Shown: positions 22,208 through 32,775 of the stretch, piece after piece
Layout: every line of letters starts with the position of its first letter
Numbering within the stretch: position 1 is the first letter of the stretch
From: Arion vulgaris
Lineage: Eukaryota > Mollusca > Gastropoda > Stylommatophora > Arionidae
DNA length: 64,000 nt
Assembly (NCBI GenBank): GCA_020796225.1
Contig: CM036755.1
Location: forward strand, 60,004,652-60,068,651
Direction: 5' to 3'
Notes under the pieces: model-generated
Told to the model about the DNA's origin: nothing
The model's input: only the letters and a program-made list of their open reading frames with translations
The model's database searches: none
Position numbers and translations under genes: made by a program

Positions 22208-22490
22208 TCATCATCATCATCATCAAATGGCTTGTCCTGAGCAGAACGTTGCCACCCCAACAGTCCTTCGGAATTTATCTCTCTCATAGACCAGATGTCC
22301 GTCCTCTGCAGCCGTCATGCTCAAACTATCAGTTACATCCTGGATGCATCTTCTCCGTGGTCCTTCTGTCGGTTTGCCCTCTTCCATGGTGGTCTTCTCC
22401 AGCCCTTCGAGTCTTTTTATATGTTGAAAATATCTCAATTATCTCTTTCTTATTTGTAGCATAAGCCATTTTCTATCTAATTTTTAGCTA
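22208..22490 (-). pseudogene. LINE-H 3' end
   Basis: Minus-strand frame MRYFQHIKRLEGLEKTTMEE, GPRRRCIQDVTDSLSMTAAE, then KFRRTVGVATFCSGQAI and a (ATG)n tail (seen as TCATCATCATCAT at 22208). It is homologous to 35243-35500. Only the last ~80 codons are present. Confidence 0.8.
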
Positions 22491-22550
22491 AGCCAAACTT
22501 CCTATCTTTCGTTCGCTTGGAACATTGTCTCTATATGCAACGTCTCTTGT

Positions 22551-22758
22551 ATATTTTTTCCCGATCCAGAAGCACTTGAGCTTTCAGCTCTTCGGCTCAG
22601 TGCCATGGACATCGTAACCCTTCGGTTCGGTGCCACGAACACCGTAAATCTGGGAAATCTGTGGCTTTTTCTGCCAGCTCGCGGAATTAAACCCGCACTC
22701 ACTGAGGGCTTGCCACCCGCAGTCCAACTCGCTACGAACACGCTAGGCAGGCGGGCTT
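22551..22758 (-). mobile_element. SINE-B copy with 9-bp target duplication
   Basis: A 208-bp insertion flanked by GTCTCTTGT at 22542-22550 and 22759-22767. The minus strand starts with a tRNA-like head (complement of the right end GGCAGGCGGGC), with a B box similar to GGTTTAATTCC, and ends in an A-rich tail. It lies within the LINE-E relic. Confidence 0.9.
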
Positions 22759-23015
22759 GTCTCTTGTGTAAACTTCACTGTCTTTTTGTAGCTCACACAG
22801 AGGTCCGTGTAGTTTTCTGTCAAGTGTTGTTTCATTAGGCCATTGAGTTTACATCATTATATCATATTCGGGGCAGTCTTGAAGTATGTGCTCTACAGTC
22901 TGATGTGTCTGTCCACATGTACACATGCCTGAATTGCCAATCTTGAACATTGTTTACATGTGATAGCATAATCGATTGAGGTTTCACTAACATACCATAC
23001 CCAGATCCTGAAGGA
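22759..23015 (-). pseudogene. LINE-E ORF2 C-terminal zinc-knuckle fragment
   Basis: The minus strand reads FKIGNSGMCTCGQTHQTVEH then ILQDCPEYD, a C-x-C...H...C knuckle as in LINE-D. After a frameshift it continues with WPNETTLDRKLHGPLCELQK, the terminal block found in several LINE ORF2 proteins. SINE-B is inserted just downstream (at 22758). Non-functional. Confidence 0.7.
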
Positions 23016-23024
23016 ATTCATTGG

Positions 23025-23092
23025 TTATTGGTTACGAAACTGACGTCATTGCACTCCGGCCGACACATAGGTGCTCAGTCTCCACCAACAGA
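23025..23092 (-). pseudogene. LINE-K 3' end fragment
   Basis: Carries the minus-strand LINE-K end phrase (complement of CATTGCACTCCGG...AGGTGCTC) and its tail. Very short. Confidence 0.55.
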
Positions 23093-23450
23093 TATCGAAG
23101 TGTCTGCATACTGATGGAATGAATTTAAATCGTATCTACCCAGTTGTGAAGCTTATATGTTTCATATTGGACGATGGGGGGAGGATAATCCAGGTTTTCA
23201 AAACAATATTTAGTTACTAAAGCACTACAAATGTGATAAGTTCCATTCGGTTTATATTTTATTTAATTTATGTTCAATATTTTGGTGACATCAAACGCGC
23301 TAACTCATTTCCTACGATAAGCAAGTGCAATTGCTTCATCAATCATATATACAAATTGTAATCAGTACAATAGTAAAGATAGTATTCAGCAAGAAATATT
23401 CATAAATATTATTAAATAGAATCTCCCGTAGCCTAAAAACTTAGGGTATA
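23093..23450. other. Unassigned AT-rich sequence
   Basis: Nothing recognised. Confidence 0.5.
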
Positions 23451-23526
23451 AAGAGTATATTGAGGGTATAATGAAGGTATAATAAAGGTATAATTCAGGT
23501 ATAATTCAGGTATAATTAGGGTATAA
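23451..23526. repeat. Short degenerate tandem (GGTATAAtn)
   Basis: About seven imperfect units of 11-13 bp built on GGTATAATTCA. Confidence 0.75.
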
Positions 23527-23650
23527 ATATCCCTTCGTATTTCAAATCCCTAGTGAGCACAAAGTCGAAGGATCAATCCCTATCTTAACATGGGCATTGC
23601 ATCCGAAACGACAGGCGAACACGTATGCATTACGCTAATCCGCCCCTAAT

Positions 23651-23782
23651 AATTATTATCGCTGTTAGCAGTGCTATAAACTACTGTGATGTATAATTAC
23701 TATCGCTGTTAGCAGTGCTATAAACTACTGTGATGTATAATTACTATCGCTGTTAGCAGTGCTATAATCTACTGTGATGTAT
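23651..23782. repeat. Minisatellite, 3 x 44 bp
   Basis: Three near-identical 44-bp units marked by TATCGCTGTTAGCAGTGCTA. Unrelated in sequence to the 44-bp array at 20788. Confidence 0.9.
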
Positions 23783-24009
23783 CTATTTATTAATTATTGT
23801 GCACGGTCATTAATATGATATCATTTCTTGCTCCAGGCAAGTTTTTATCTGTTCGGGAGTATTATTAGAAAATATTATTGCTAGTTCGTGTGCCACTTAA
23901 AATTCATTTTCCGTCCTGTAGAATGTCGTTGACGGAAATATTGATTCACCTGATCGTGAAAGATGACTGCGATTAAATGTGTTTACTGACATTTGATTTA
24001 CTTCTTTAT
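23783..24009. other. Unassigned sequence
   Basis: Nothing recognised. Confidence 0.5.
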
Positions 24010-24445
24010 AACCGGTTTCCCCATATGGCTACGTCCCTCTCCGCAGAAATTACTTACTGCCTGCCAATAACAGTGAGAATAACACGAACTCCGTAGCTTC
24101 TGCAATAATCCTAAGTATCTCAGTGAAAAAACATGCATTTGCTCCTTTAGCTGCTAAGGACGTATATATATGTTTTTCCCATTCACTTCTAAAGACGCAT
24201 TAACACGTCTGTTATTATCTCACCTATATGGGCTAATAACGTGTCAACACGTTATACATTGCTACTGGCACTGCTATAGGCATACATTCACGTTTGTGAC
24301 CTAGAAACAAAGAGTAACTATTTTTAGCTCAGCTTTCCGAAAGTATGTAGCAGCGAAAGGGTTAACAGAACGACGCGATCTGTAATCGAACCCAGGATCT
24401 TAGAACCGAATACAAGCGACTTTACCATTTGGCTACTGATACCTT
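24010..24445 (-). repeat. SINE-C copy, split by a MITE
   Basis: Minus-strand SINE-C in two parts. The left part (24016-24141) has CCCCATATGGCTACGTCCCT and ACACGAACTCCGTAGCTTCT. The right part (24366-24445) has a complement B box GTAATCGAACCCAGG and the A-box side. The insertion at 24142-24361 separates them. Confidence 0.8.
24142..24361. mobile_element. piggyBac-like MITE candidate 1
   Basis: A 220-bp insertion in SINE-C. The ends form an inverted repeat: CTCCTTTAGCTGCTA at the left and the complement of CCCTTTCGCTGCTA at the right. A TTAA follows the right end (24362-24365); the left TTAA is not preserved. CCCTTT ends and a TTAA target fit piggyBac. No transposase. Confidence 0.6.
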
Positions 24446-24516
24446 ACAGTTATACACGTGTTCTGAATCAACACAAATTTTCCTCCACTTCTCTTCTTTT
24501 AAAAACTAAAATAGTC

Positions 24517-24770
24517 TTCTTCTTCTGCTAACGCTAAATATCAACCGTTTGTTAACTACTTTTTGTGATTTGTATGTGATCTAAGCCTAAGAGTGACTGT
24601 ACTTTGTGTCAGTTATACGTCTACAAGTAGGCCATCACTTCCGATTTCTGCGACGCTTTTTATTTACTAGAGTAGCTTCCCTATGCTCTACCTCAGACGT
24701 ATTTGACGACACACCTTGTAAGTCGTAATGATACTATTCTCTGCTTCTCTTGTGGACCCCAGGCAACACA
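24517..24770 (-). repeat. SINE-A copy
   Basis: TTCTTCTTC tail complement at left, body with TTGTATGTGATCTAAGCC, and the head block at right. Confidence 0.8.
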
Positions 24771-24885
24771 CGGTCGGAATAGAATAGTCAAGTTCCACGA
24801 ACACATTATAAATTTCAGAACAACACATAAATGGTAACATGACCCTAGACAGTTCTGCTACAAACTATAGATTAACTTAATATAT

Positions 24886-24892
<7 letters not shown>

Positions 24893-24922
<30 letters not shown>

Positions 24923-25085
24923 TCCTTTTGTACCGTTATACGTTACATGGGGCCTGCAAGTAATTTCTCCATACCGCTCTATCCTGGGCAACTCGCTCAA
25001 TCTCCTCCATGGAACTAAGACCGATATTCCCTGCCCCCTCCAGTAAAGTTCGTTTCAGGGTCTCCTTAGGTCGACCTCTCTTATA
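24893..25085 (-). pseudogene. LINE-Q 3' end with (ATT)n tail
   Basis: Minus-strand ORF2 C-terminus homologous to 53845-54010 (RGRPKETLKRTLLEGAGNI-like, then a WRNYLQAP-like end). The 3' tail is an (ATT)n microsatellite seen as AATAATAAT at 24895-24923. Confidence 0.75.
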
Positions 25086-25091
25086 TATTGC

Positions 25092-25505
25092 TGGGGTCTC
25101 TCTGTGGCGTAGAGGTTAGATACTCGTCTCTTGTGTCAAAGATACCAGGTTCGTTCCCTCTTTTAGCCATCTGGATGATTTTCCAGAATTACCCGGTCTC
25201 AGTCTAGGTGAGATCGAGTTCCTAGTCCTATCGGAGACGGACGATAAAACGTAGGTTAAATTTAGCACGTAAAATAATTCTTGGCATTTCAAAATCAAGA
25301 ACAGGCTGGAAAGCCGCTGCCCTGGCAGAAGTCATTTGAAAAGATTGAAAATAAAAGTTCCTACAAAAATATAATCACCTTCTTCATAATTACATCGGGG
25401 ACAGTCGCCAGTGCTACGGAGTTCGTGCACTGCAACTGAGATCTTCATGTGTAAGAAAAATATAGGAACAAACATGGTTACTCACTCAAGTGCAACGATA
25501 ATTGC
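25092..25505 (+). repeat. SINE-F copy, near full length
   Basis: tRNA-like head on the + strand: CTGTGGCGTAGAGGTTAG (A-box region) and CCAGGTTCGTTCCCTC (B box). The long body carries TCGGAGACGGACGATAAAAC and GCTACGGAGTTCGTGCACTG. The 3' end is TATAACAATTAATCA. About 410 bp. Confidence 0.85.
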
Positions 25506-26049
25506 TATAACAATTAATCATTCTGAGCACGTCCTTATGGTAAACAAGTAGAAATTGCTGCAAAACACAAAGCAAAATAACTGAGTTGCTTGTATACCAG
25601 AAATGATACTTTGCGCAAGAACAGAAATTGAGTGCTCCCAACGCACTTCATAATTGAAAAAACCCAACAAAAACACAAAAATCTGATAAAACAACGTTCT
25701 TAATCGATGGACACTAATTGTGTTTTGTTGATGTGCTGTAGTATTGTCTGGAGTTTTCAAATACTGAAGTTATACAGTTACCAGTATTATGTGATTACTG
25801 TAAATTGTGAAGCGAACAAACATGGAACCTAACACACAAAGCTAACAAAAACAAGACCAAATGGGAATAATCAAACGGAACAGCAATCGCATTTTATTTC
25901 ATTAGCAAGTACTTCAAGTTTATCTTACGTCTTAATTGTGTTATTTGTTCTTGTTGGACTGAACTTTGATTTCCTTCTTTAAATAGCATATCCGTTTTCC
26001 AAGTAAACTTTGAACTGTTTTTTAATTATGCTTTTTCTTTGTTTGCTAG
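25506..26049. other. Unassigned AT-rich sequence
   Basis: Nothing recognised. Confidence 0.5.
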
Positions 26050-26142
26050 CTTTTTCTTCTTTTTCGAACGGTCCATATGCATTGATCACTTGTTAACCAC
26101 TCTGTGTGATTTGTATGTGATCACACTGTGACGACACATGAA
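26050..26142 (-). repeat. SINE-A tail-proximal fragment
   Basis: Only the tail side and the first ~90 bases of body are present (TTGTATGTGATCACAC). The head is missing, so it is a 5'-truncated insertion. Confidence 0.7.
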
Positions 26143-26254
26143 GAAGAATAATTGTCTTATTAATTTCATTTCATACTGTTATTCATAACCAGCAAGTTGG
26201 AATATATATTTATAGACATTCCAAAGCGTGTATATATATATATATATATATCGT

Positions 26255-26785
26255 TCCTGAAAACATCGTTCCTGAAAGTGAGAAGAATTATCTGCAACAA
26301 GTCCTTGTCAATCCCGATCAGAATGCGAGTTATTCAGTGCTACATAGAACCAATACTGACATACGGATGCGAGTCATGGACAATGAACACACAGATTGAA
26401 AAATCTCTGAGGGCCACATAAATGTGGTTTGACAGAAGAATGATGAGAATTCCACGGACTGCTAGGAGTAATGTTGAGGTATTGAATGAGATCAAGACAC
26501 AGCGAAGGCTTTGCATCAAAATAACAAAGAGGCAGTCATCATTTTTCGGGCATGTGATGAGGAAGGGAGGTTTAGAACACATTGTGACAATCGGTAAAAT
26601 CGAGGGTAGACGAGACAGAGGAAGTCAAGAGAGATACAATTTTGGATAGCCTGACTTCATGGTACGGTAGAGCGTCAACATCTGAGTTGATAGCAAACAC
26701 CAAGACAGAGATTTGTGGAGATCCATGATCACCTACTCCAGCCGGCACGGCACCTGATGATGATGATGATATATATATATATATA
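26255..26785 (+). pseudogene. LINE-I ORF2 C-terminal region
   Basis: The + strand reads IPIRMRVIQCYIEPILTYGC, ESWTMN, and after shifts NEIKTQRRLCIKITKRQSSF, FGHVMRKGGLEHIVTIGKIE, GRRDRG. The 3' end is GGCACCTGATGATGATGATG followed by an AT microsatellite. The L-T-Y-G-C-E-S-W and G-H-V-M-R motifs identify the post-RT region. Stops and frameshifts are present. Confidence 0.8.
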
Positions 26786-27054
26786 CATCTGTAATGTAAA
26801 ATATAATAGTCTGTTATATAGTCTGTGTCTCTTCTTGAAAGCTGCTAAAAATGTGAGTGATTAACCTTTAATTCTGTCTCAGACCAAAGACTGAGTGGAA
26901 CATCTTCCACTTCATACAATCTTGCCAACACCATCACCTGATTACTCTAGCACCAAGAACTGTTACTCGCAGGAATCGACTTTCATGTCACTCAAAGTGG
27001 ATGTAGTCATTATCAAGAACTCCACCTTTCACAAGATTTTTTTTTTCATCATTA

Positions 27055-27520
27055 GCTTCTCTCCCTCCTTCTCTAGTTCTCTATCTCTGTCTCTCTATAT
27101 CTATTTCTCTCTCTCTCTGTCTCTTTATGTTTCTCTTTTTCAGTCTCTCTCTGTCTTTCTTTGCTGTTCTTTACTCTCTGTCACTCTCTGTCTCTCTTTC
27201 TCGGTCTCTCTTTCTCTGTTTCTCTATATCTGTCTCTATCTCTATCTCTCATTGTCCATCTTTGTCTCCCTCTGTTTCTCTTTCTCTGTCTCTATCTATG
27301 TCTCTCATTCTCTGTCTCTCTCTCTCTTTATATCTCCCTATCTCTCTCTCTTTCTATCTCTATCTCTCTTTCTCCCTCTCTCTCTCTCTCTATCTATTTC
27401 TATGTCTCTCTCTATATATCTCTATATCTCTCGCTATATCACCATATATATGTCATTCTCTCTCTATCTCTTTACCTTTCTCTTTCTCTTTCTCTCTCTC
27501 TCTCTCTTTCTCTCCTGGCA
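27055..27520. repeat. Polypyrimidine tract (CT-rich, ~465 bp)
   Basis: Almost uninterrupted pyrimidines on the + strand built from TCTCTCTTTC/TCTATCTCTG phrases. All three + frames are open across most of it and give Leu/Ser-rich peptides up to about 230 codons. These are composition artefacts and not a gene. Confidence 0.95.
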
Positions 27521-27769
27521 AACTGATATTATAGGTCCTTGTAGGTTTACGTGGCGAAATAGACTAGCAGTTAACCCGGTATTCTGATTGTCGTGGGTTA
27601 GATCAGTCATCGTGTCAATAGCTTCACAGACGCCATTTGACGCAGATTTATACGATTCTTGATTGAGCCACGGAGGTTGTCCTTTTACAATACACTCGAC
27701 AATTAACGCTCATTTATCTGATTGTCTAAGCAATATAGGGAAACACGGTGTAACAAAGTTAGTTCTTCC
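27521..27769. other. Possible tRNA-like SINE fragment
   Basis: A phrase TGTCGTGGGTTAGATCAGTC near 27590 resembles a decayed B box, and AGACTAGCAGTTAACCCGG lies upstream. Too weak to name. Confidence 0.3.
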
Positions 27770-28262
27770 ACCCGCCCTGTGCTGCCGGAGCCCACGAGGG
27801 AAGCAAAGAATATTACCACTGCGATCTACAAGGCATGCCGTAAGAGGCGACTGATGTAGTAACTAGGGAAGCTACCCTAGTAATTTTTTATTTTTTTATT
27901 TTTCTGTTTCAGAAGCACTTGAGCTTTCAGCTCTTCGGCTCAGTGCCATGGACATCGTAACCCTTCGGTTCCAACGATCCCACGAACACTGTGAATCTGG
28001 GAACATGTGGCTTTTCTACCAGCCCGCGGAATTGAACCCGCACTCACAGAGGGCTAGTCACACGCAGTCCAGCGCGCTATAAACACGCTGGGCAGGCGGG
28101 CACCCTAGTAAATAAAAAGCATCGCATAAATTGGATGTGCTGGCCTACTTGTAGACGCATAACTGGCATAACGTACAATCGCTTTTAGGCTCAGATCATA
28201 TACAAATCACACAGAGTGGTTAACAAATGATCGAAATGGAGTGTTCCAAGAAGAAGAAGAAG
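27770..28262 (+). repeat. SINE-A copy split by SINE-B
   Basis: Head at left (GCCCTGTGCTGCCGGAGCCC) and body resuming at 28102 through a GAAGAAGAAGAAGAAGAA tail. SINE-B occupies 27884-28101. The downstream flank (GTGTGGCAACACACATCTCG) also recurs beside the SINE-A at 38090, so both copies may sit in the same older repeat. Confidence 0.85.
27884..28101 (-). mobile_element. SINE-B copy with 10-bp target duplication
   Basis: A 218-bp insertion inside SINE-A, flanked by ACCCTAGTAA at 27874-27883 and 28102-28111. T-rich tail complement at left and a tRNA-like head (B box complement GGAATTGAACCCG) at right. Confidence 0.9.
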
Positions 28263-28299
28263 AAGAACGTGTGGCAACACACATCTCGTGTGACAATAA

Positions 28300-28500
28300 C
28301 GAATAGATAACATTAAACATTATTAAACTAATATTACCGTGATCGTGTATAGCGGAGTGTGTTCGAAGATGGGACTCAACAGTCATCTTCGTGCACACCA
28401 GAGAGGTGCAGCAGTATTAGTCTGAAACCAATGTCACCATCGCTTGCGATGGATGGCTATTATACCAATCAATCAATCAATCATTCAATCAATTAATCAT
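28300..28500 (+). pseudogene. LINE-G 3' end with (ATCA)n tail
   Basis: The + strand covers the end of LINE-G (region of the CSSSGLYSHHHTQRCSS motif, here decayed as CSKMGLNSHLRAHQRGAA-like) through ACCATCGCTTGCGATGGATG, followed by repeated ATCAATCAATCA. Confidence 0.7.
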
Positions 28501-28669
28501 AATCATGATATTGTATTTCCTTTTGATTGTACAAGGAAGGTCTAATAATTTTCTACAACATTTTTCAAAGTTACGATTATCTTCTTTAATGCGTATGCAT
28601 TGATCCAAAATTAGCATTCATATGTTACCACAAAAGAAGTGTATATCCTTAGAAGTTATATTTATATCC

Positions 28670-29645
28670 CGCTACTCAGGGACATTTTTGAGATGTTTGT
28701 AAGAAACAAAGAATGAAGTAGTTTGGCCACTTAAGGGGGGATTCGATGGTATGGGGATCATGAAGCTATTTTCGTTGTTTTCACATTAATGTAAAATTTG
28801 TATAACCATTTTGAAAGATTATGACTTAGAATAGTAGAAAAAATTGGTTAAAAAAAATGTCAAGGCGTTGCCATGGAAACAATACAAAATGGCCCCCAAA
28901 AAACAAAATTTCAAATCCATAAGGCTTTGAATCTAATGAATGTAAATGAATTATGTTTTCACTCTTAGGTGCGCAATTGTAATATCTAAAATATTACACA
29001 TGATTTTTAGGATATATTAAATGTTTAATTTTTAAATAAATTTTGAGGTAAAAATTCCCTCAAAATTCGATCAAAAAAAGTTGTTTTTGGCGGGTCTGTT
29101 TACACAATAATTCATAACAAATTTAATATATCCTAAAAATCATGTGTACTTTTTTTAGATATTACAATTGCTCACATTAGAGTGAAAACAGAATTAATTT
29201 ATATTCATTAACTTCAGAGCCTTAGGGATTTGAAACTTTGTGTTTGGATGCCATTTTTTATTGTTTCCATGGCAATGCGTTGACATTTTTTTACCAATTT
29301 TTTCTAATATGCTAAGTCATAATCTTTAAAAATTGTTATAGAAATTCTACATTAATACCAAAGCAACGAAAAAGTGTCAAGACCAGAGTGCCCACCCCCT
29401 CCCCAAGAACGCATACAATTACACAATATACAGTCTTCTACAACAGAACATAAGGAAAGAAGGCAAGAGGCAAACCACGAAAGAGATGGTTAGATGGCTT
29501 AGCAGAATCCTGTCAAAGAGCAAATATAACAATCACCCAAGCCACCAAAACAGCTGAAGACAAAAACAGAAAAACACAACACTGGGCAACTATCCGGTAG
29601 CAGTTTGACGACAAAAGAAGAAGAAGAAGAATTCAGAGAGAAAAC
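28670..29645 (+). pseudogene. LINE-M 3' end, split by a foldback element
   Basis: The left part (to 28735) contains decayed codons matching KMKWFGHL at 63810. The right part (29403-29640) matches RKRWLDGIAESCPRAHITIS-like sequence and ends in GAAGAAGAAGAAGA. The two parts are contiguous in the copy at 63740-64000, so the 667 bp between them is an insertion. Confidence 0.75.
28736..29402. mobile_element. Foldback element with ~300-bp inverted arms
   Basis: Left arm about 28737-29060, right arm about 29095-29400, loop of some 35-50 bp. Matching phrases occur in both arms in inverse order: TTGCCATGGAAACAATA, AAGATTATGACTTAG, CCTAAAAATCATGTG. The outer ends are G-rich at left and C-rich at right. 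A TTAA abuts the left end. It has no coding capacity; superfamily uncertain. Confidence 0.8.
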
Positions 29646-30011
29646 ACATACCTACAAAAGCACTTACCAGTACATCCTAAAATAAAAACAGGTTCTTTGC
29701 TTTCTTAATTAATGTAAACCACCATTTTTGTGCAAATGTCTTCATCTTCATGGCCCATTAAACGGATGTCGTTGAGAAACTTGATGAGGATGATCCCTGT
29801 GTCAGCATCTGTCAAGTCTGCGTATTGTGAAATATGTTCTAAATGTCATATATATATTTCTAAGTGTCATTTATTTTCTACTGTCATTTCATGTATAACC
29901 AATATCTCAGGAAAGACTGGAGTAAAATATGTAGCAACGGCGAAAACGAAAAAACCAAAGTATTCTAGTTTTCTAGTTATGTATTTATCGTCTGACTGCA
30001 TATCTGATGTC
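29646..30011. other. Unassigned sequence
   Basis: No recognised family. A ~100-codon + strand frame (29730-30053) runs into the 32-bp array and has no recognised domain. Confidence 0.4.
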
Positions 30012-30917
30012 TGGTGTATAGAAAGTTTTCTTTCGTCTCTCGTTCGTGTATAGAAAGTTTTCTTTCTTCTCTCGTTCGTGTATAGAAAGTTTTCTTTCTT
30101 CTCTCTCTCGTGTATAGAAAGTTTTCTTTCTTCTCTCTCTCGTGTATAGAAAGTTTTCTTTCTTCTCTCTCTCGTGTATAGAAAGTTTTCTTTCTATATA
30201 GAAAGTTTTCTTTCGTCTCTCGTTCGTGTATATAAAGTTTTCTTTCTTCTCTCTCTCGTGTATAGAAAGTTTTCTTTCTTCTCTCGTTCGTTTATAGAAA
30301 GTTTTCTTTCTTCTCTCGTTCGTGTATAGAAAGTCTTCTTTTCTTCTCTCGTTCGTGTGTAGAAAGTCTTCTTTCTTCTCTCGTTCGTTTATAGAAAGTT
30401 TTCTTTTCTTCTCTCGTTCGTGTATAGACAGTTTTCTTTTCTTCTCTCGTTCGTGTATAGAAAGTTTTCTTTCTTCTCTCGTTCGTGTATAGAGAGTCTT
30501 CTTTCTTCTCTCGTTCGTGTATAGAGAGTTTTCTTTCTTCTCTCGTTCGTGTATAGAGAGTCTTCTTTCTTCTCTCGTTCGTGTATAGAGAGTCTTCTTT
30601 CTTCTCTCGTTCGTACATAGAGAGTCTTCTTTCTTCTCTCGTTCGTGTATAGAGAGTCTTCTTTCTTCTCTCGTTCGTACATAGAGAGTCTTCTTTCTTC
30701 TCTCGTTCGTGTATAGAGAGTCTTCTTTCTTCTCTCGTTCGTATATAGAGAGTCTTCTTTCTTCTCTCGTTCGTGTATAGAGAGTCTTCTTTCTTCTCTC
30801 GTTCGTATATAGAAAGTTTTCTTTCTTCTCTCGTTCGTATATAGAAAGTTTTCTTTCTTCTCTCGTTCGTGTATAGAAAGTCTTCTTTCTTCTCTCGTTC
30901 GTGTATAGAAAGTCTGA
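30012..30917. repeat. Minisatellite, about 28 x 32 bp
   Basis: About 28 units of a 32-bp sequence (GTGTATAGAAAGTTTTCTTT, then CTTCTCTCGTTC) with scattered single-base variants and one shortened spot near 30180. The minus strand has no stop in any phase, so one frame stays open for about 365 codons (29985-31082) giving charged K/R/E-rich blocks like HEREKKEDS and TRTREERRL. This looks like a repeat artefact, but expression is not excluded. Confidence 0.95.
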
Positions 30918-30961
30918 TATGCTTCGCTTCTTTTGTATTGTGTGCTTGATAAATACCTTTT

Positions 30962-31218
30962 GATCTTCTTCTTCGAATGCTTCATGTCTCCCACGTGTTA
31001 ACCACGTTGTGTGATTTGTATGTGATCGAACATAAGATCGATTGTACGTTGTGCCAGTTATTCGACTACAATAGGCCAGCACATTAGATTTCTGCGACGC
31101 TGTTTATTTACTAGGGTAACTTCCCTAGTCCTCTACCTCAGTCGTCTGTTACGAGATGTCTTGTAGATCGCAGTGTTACTATGCTTTCCTTCCATTGAGA
31201 GTCCCAGCAACACATGGA
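30962..31218 (-). repeat. SINE-A copy
   Basis: TCTTCTTCTTCG tail complement at left, TTGTATGTGATCGAACAT body, head at right ending GTCCCAGCAACACATGG. It lies 45 bp beyond the 32-bp array, tail side towards it. Confidence 0.85.
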
Positions 31219-31940
31219 CGGCCTTTTAGTCAAAACGTCGCTTTTTATCAATTGTAAAATTATATTACATGTACTTTGTTCTTACGGTGTTTTATCATTT
31301 CCTGTATATTAAATTCTGTCTCATCTTCATCTCATTTTAATCCAGAGTTTAAGAACAATGTGTGCATTTCCATATTCCGCCCCCATACATATATATATAT
31401 ATACACACAGCCGATTTTCTTCTTTCAGACATAGCTTTTCGGAAACATCAATACGCTTACCTCGCAGCTCACAGTGTGAGAACCTTCACAAATATAGTTG
31501 TATGAATTCAATGTCTGTTTTTGTTCCATCCTTCATATTGTTCTCTTCCTCTGTGTTCTTCTATTTTCCCCTAAGATATTTCTTCCATTTATAGACAATC
31601 TTTGGTAGACAGACACCGCCTGGTCAATAAAGTAGACAAAAATAAAACACCTCCTTTTTTTTGTCTTCCATCTCTCCTTGTCTGTCTAGCAACACGTTTT
31701 TCCCTTAGTTTCCTCATTAAACACCTTTAAGGAAATAATCTTCCAGCTCTGAGGGTCTCTAATAAATAGCATGTATGGAACGAGACCGGATCTGATTAGC
31801 TGGACCTAGGCGTTTCATTTAATAGTGTAACCTAACTGGTGGTGAGTAGCTGGAGGTGTTTTAAAAGATAGAGAGGGTATAAATGTCGTAAACTATATGT
31901 TTCAAGTCACTTTCTTAGTAGAATAGACATGATACATATA
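31219..31940. other. Unassigned AT-rich sequence
   Basis: No gene. Contains an AT/AC microsatellite near 31386-31408. Confidence 0.5.
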
Positions 31941-31948
31941 TATATATG

Positions 31949-32114
31949 CAGTGGCGGCTCGTCATTAAGGACCAGTGGGGTTGGGCCCCACCAAAAAGAA
32001 TGTGTAACGTGTATTTAGTATTTTATATATTAAAATATAACAACCCAAAACCATGATTTTTCCGAAAAACTTTTGTCAGGCCCCACCAACAAAAATCATC
32101 ACGAGCCGCCACTG
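31949..32114. mobile_element. hAT-type MITE copy 5
   Basis: A 166-bp copy with intact-looking ends CAGTGGCGGCTCGTCATTAA and ACGAGCCGCCACTG. Perfect 8-bp flanks TATATATG at 31941-31948 and 32115-32122, within an AT tract. Confidence 0.9.
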
Positions 32115-32221
32115 TATATATGTCTACCTCTGTGCCTTATGGTTTGTCTGATTTACTTTCTGTTTTTCACTACGGTACATGTCTATCCAACTAAAAGTTG
32201 GAATATATGTTCATATTTGAC

Positions 32222-32470
32222 ACAAGTTGGCGTCTGTAGCTCAAGCGTTAGTGAGCTCGATCGCAATCCAAGTGTACCAGGATCAAACTCTGCGGCAGAC
32301 GGTTGTGAAGCAAATATGTGTGGTAGTTTTTTTGCGAACGGTAAAATAAGACTCCACCGTTCGGAAAGCAATGGCAAACTACTGAACTTATAAGTGATGC
32401 CTAGAAAATTGACGACTCGTTTACTGTGGTTGATGGTTACGTCCTGTAAAGGATATGCCACGAGTTTTAT
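32222..32470 (+). repeat. SINE-R copy
   Basis: tRNA-like head with GTCTGTAGCTCAAGCG (A-box region) and CAGGATCAAACTC (B box). The body has GGAAAGCAATGGCAAACTAC, and the end is CCTGTAAAGGATATGCC. About 245 bp. Confidence 0.8.
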
Positions 32471-32524
32471 TTGTATAAATGGTGCTCCGATCACTTTTTT
32501 GAATTGCAATTTAATTGTTATTTG

Positions 32525-32743
32525 CCCTTTCACTCAGTGTCCACTGTAGTGGACTACCACTATTCGTTTGTTTCATAGATACACATGCGTGTTTCGTGAC
32601 CTCTGATGCATGCAATCTACTGCCAAGGACTAGCTGTGGGCGGTGTGTCTGTTGTAAGAGTCGTAAATGAACTTGTACTTCTTCTGTATAGTCAAAGTGG
32701 CGGACCAGACGATATCCATCCCCAAAATGCATGCACTAAAGGG
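32525..32743. mobile_element. piggyBac-like MITE candidate 2
   Basis: The left end CCCTTTCACTCAGTG and the complement of the right end (CCCTTTAGTGCATGC) share the CCCTTT start. TTAA follows on the right at 32744-32747 but is not kept on the left. Weak inverted repeat. Confidence 0.4.
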
Positions 32744-32775
32744 TTAATAAAACTGCTGTAACAAGATGCTATCTA

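Noticed and set aside
26895..27587. A 230-codon open frame rich in Leu and Ser
   Set aside because: It is a reading of the polypyrimidine tract, open in several phases, with no domain.
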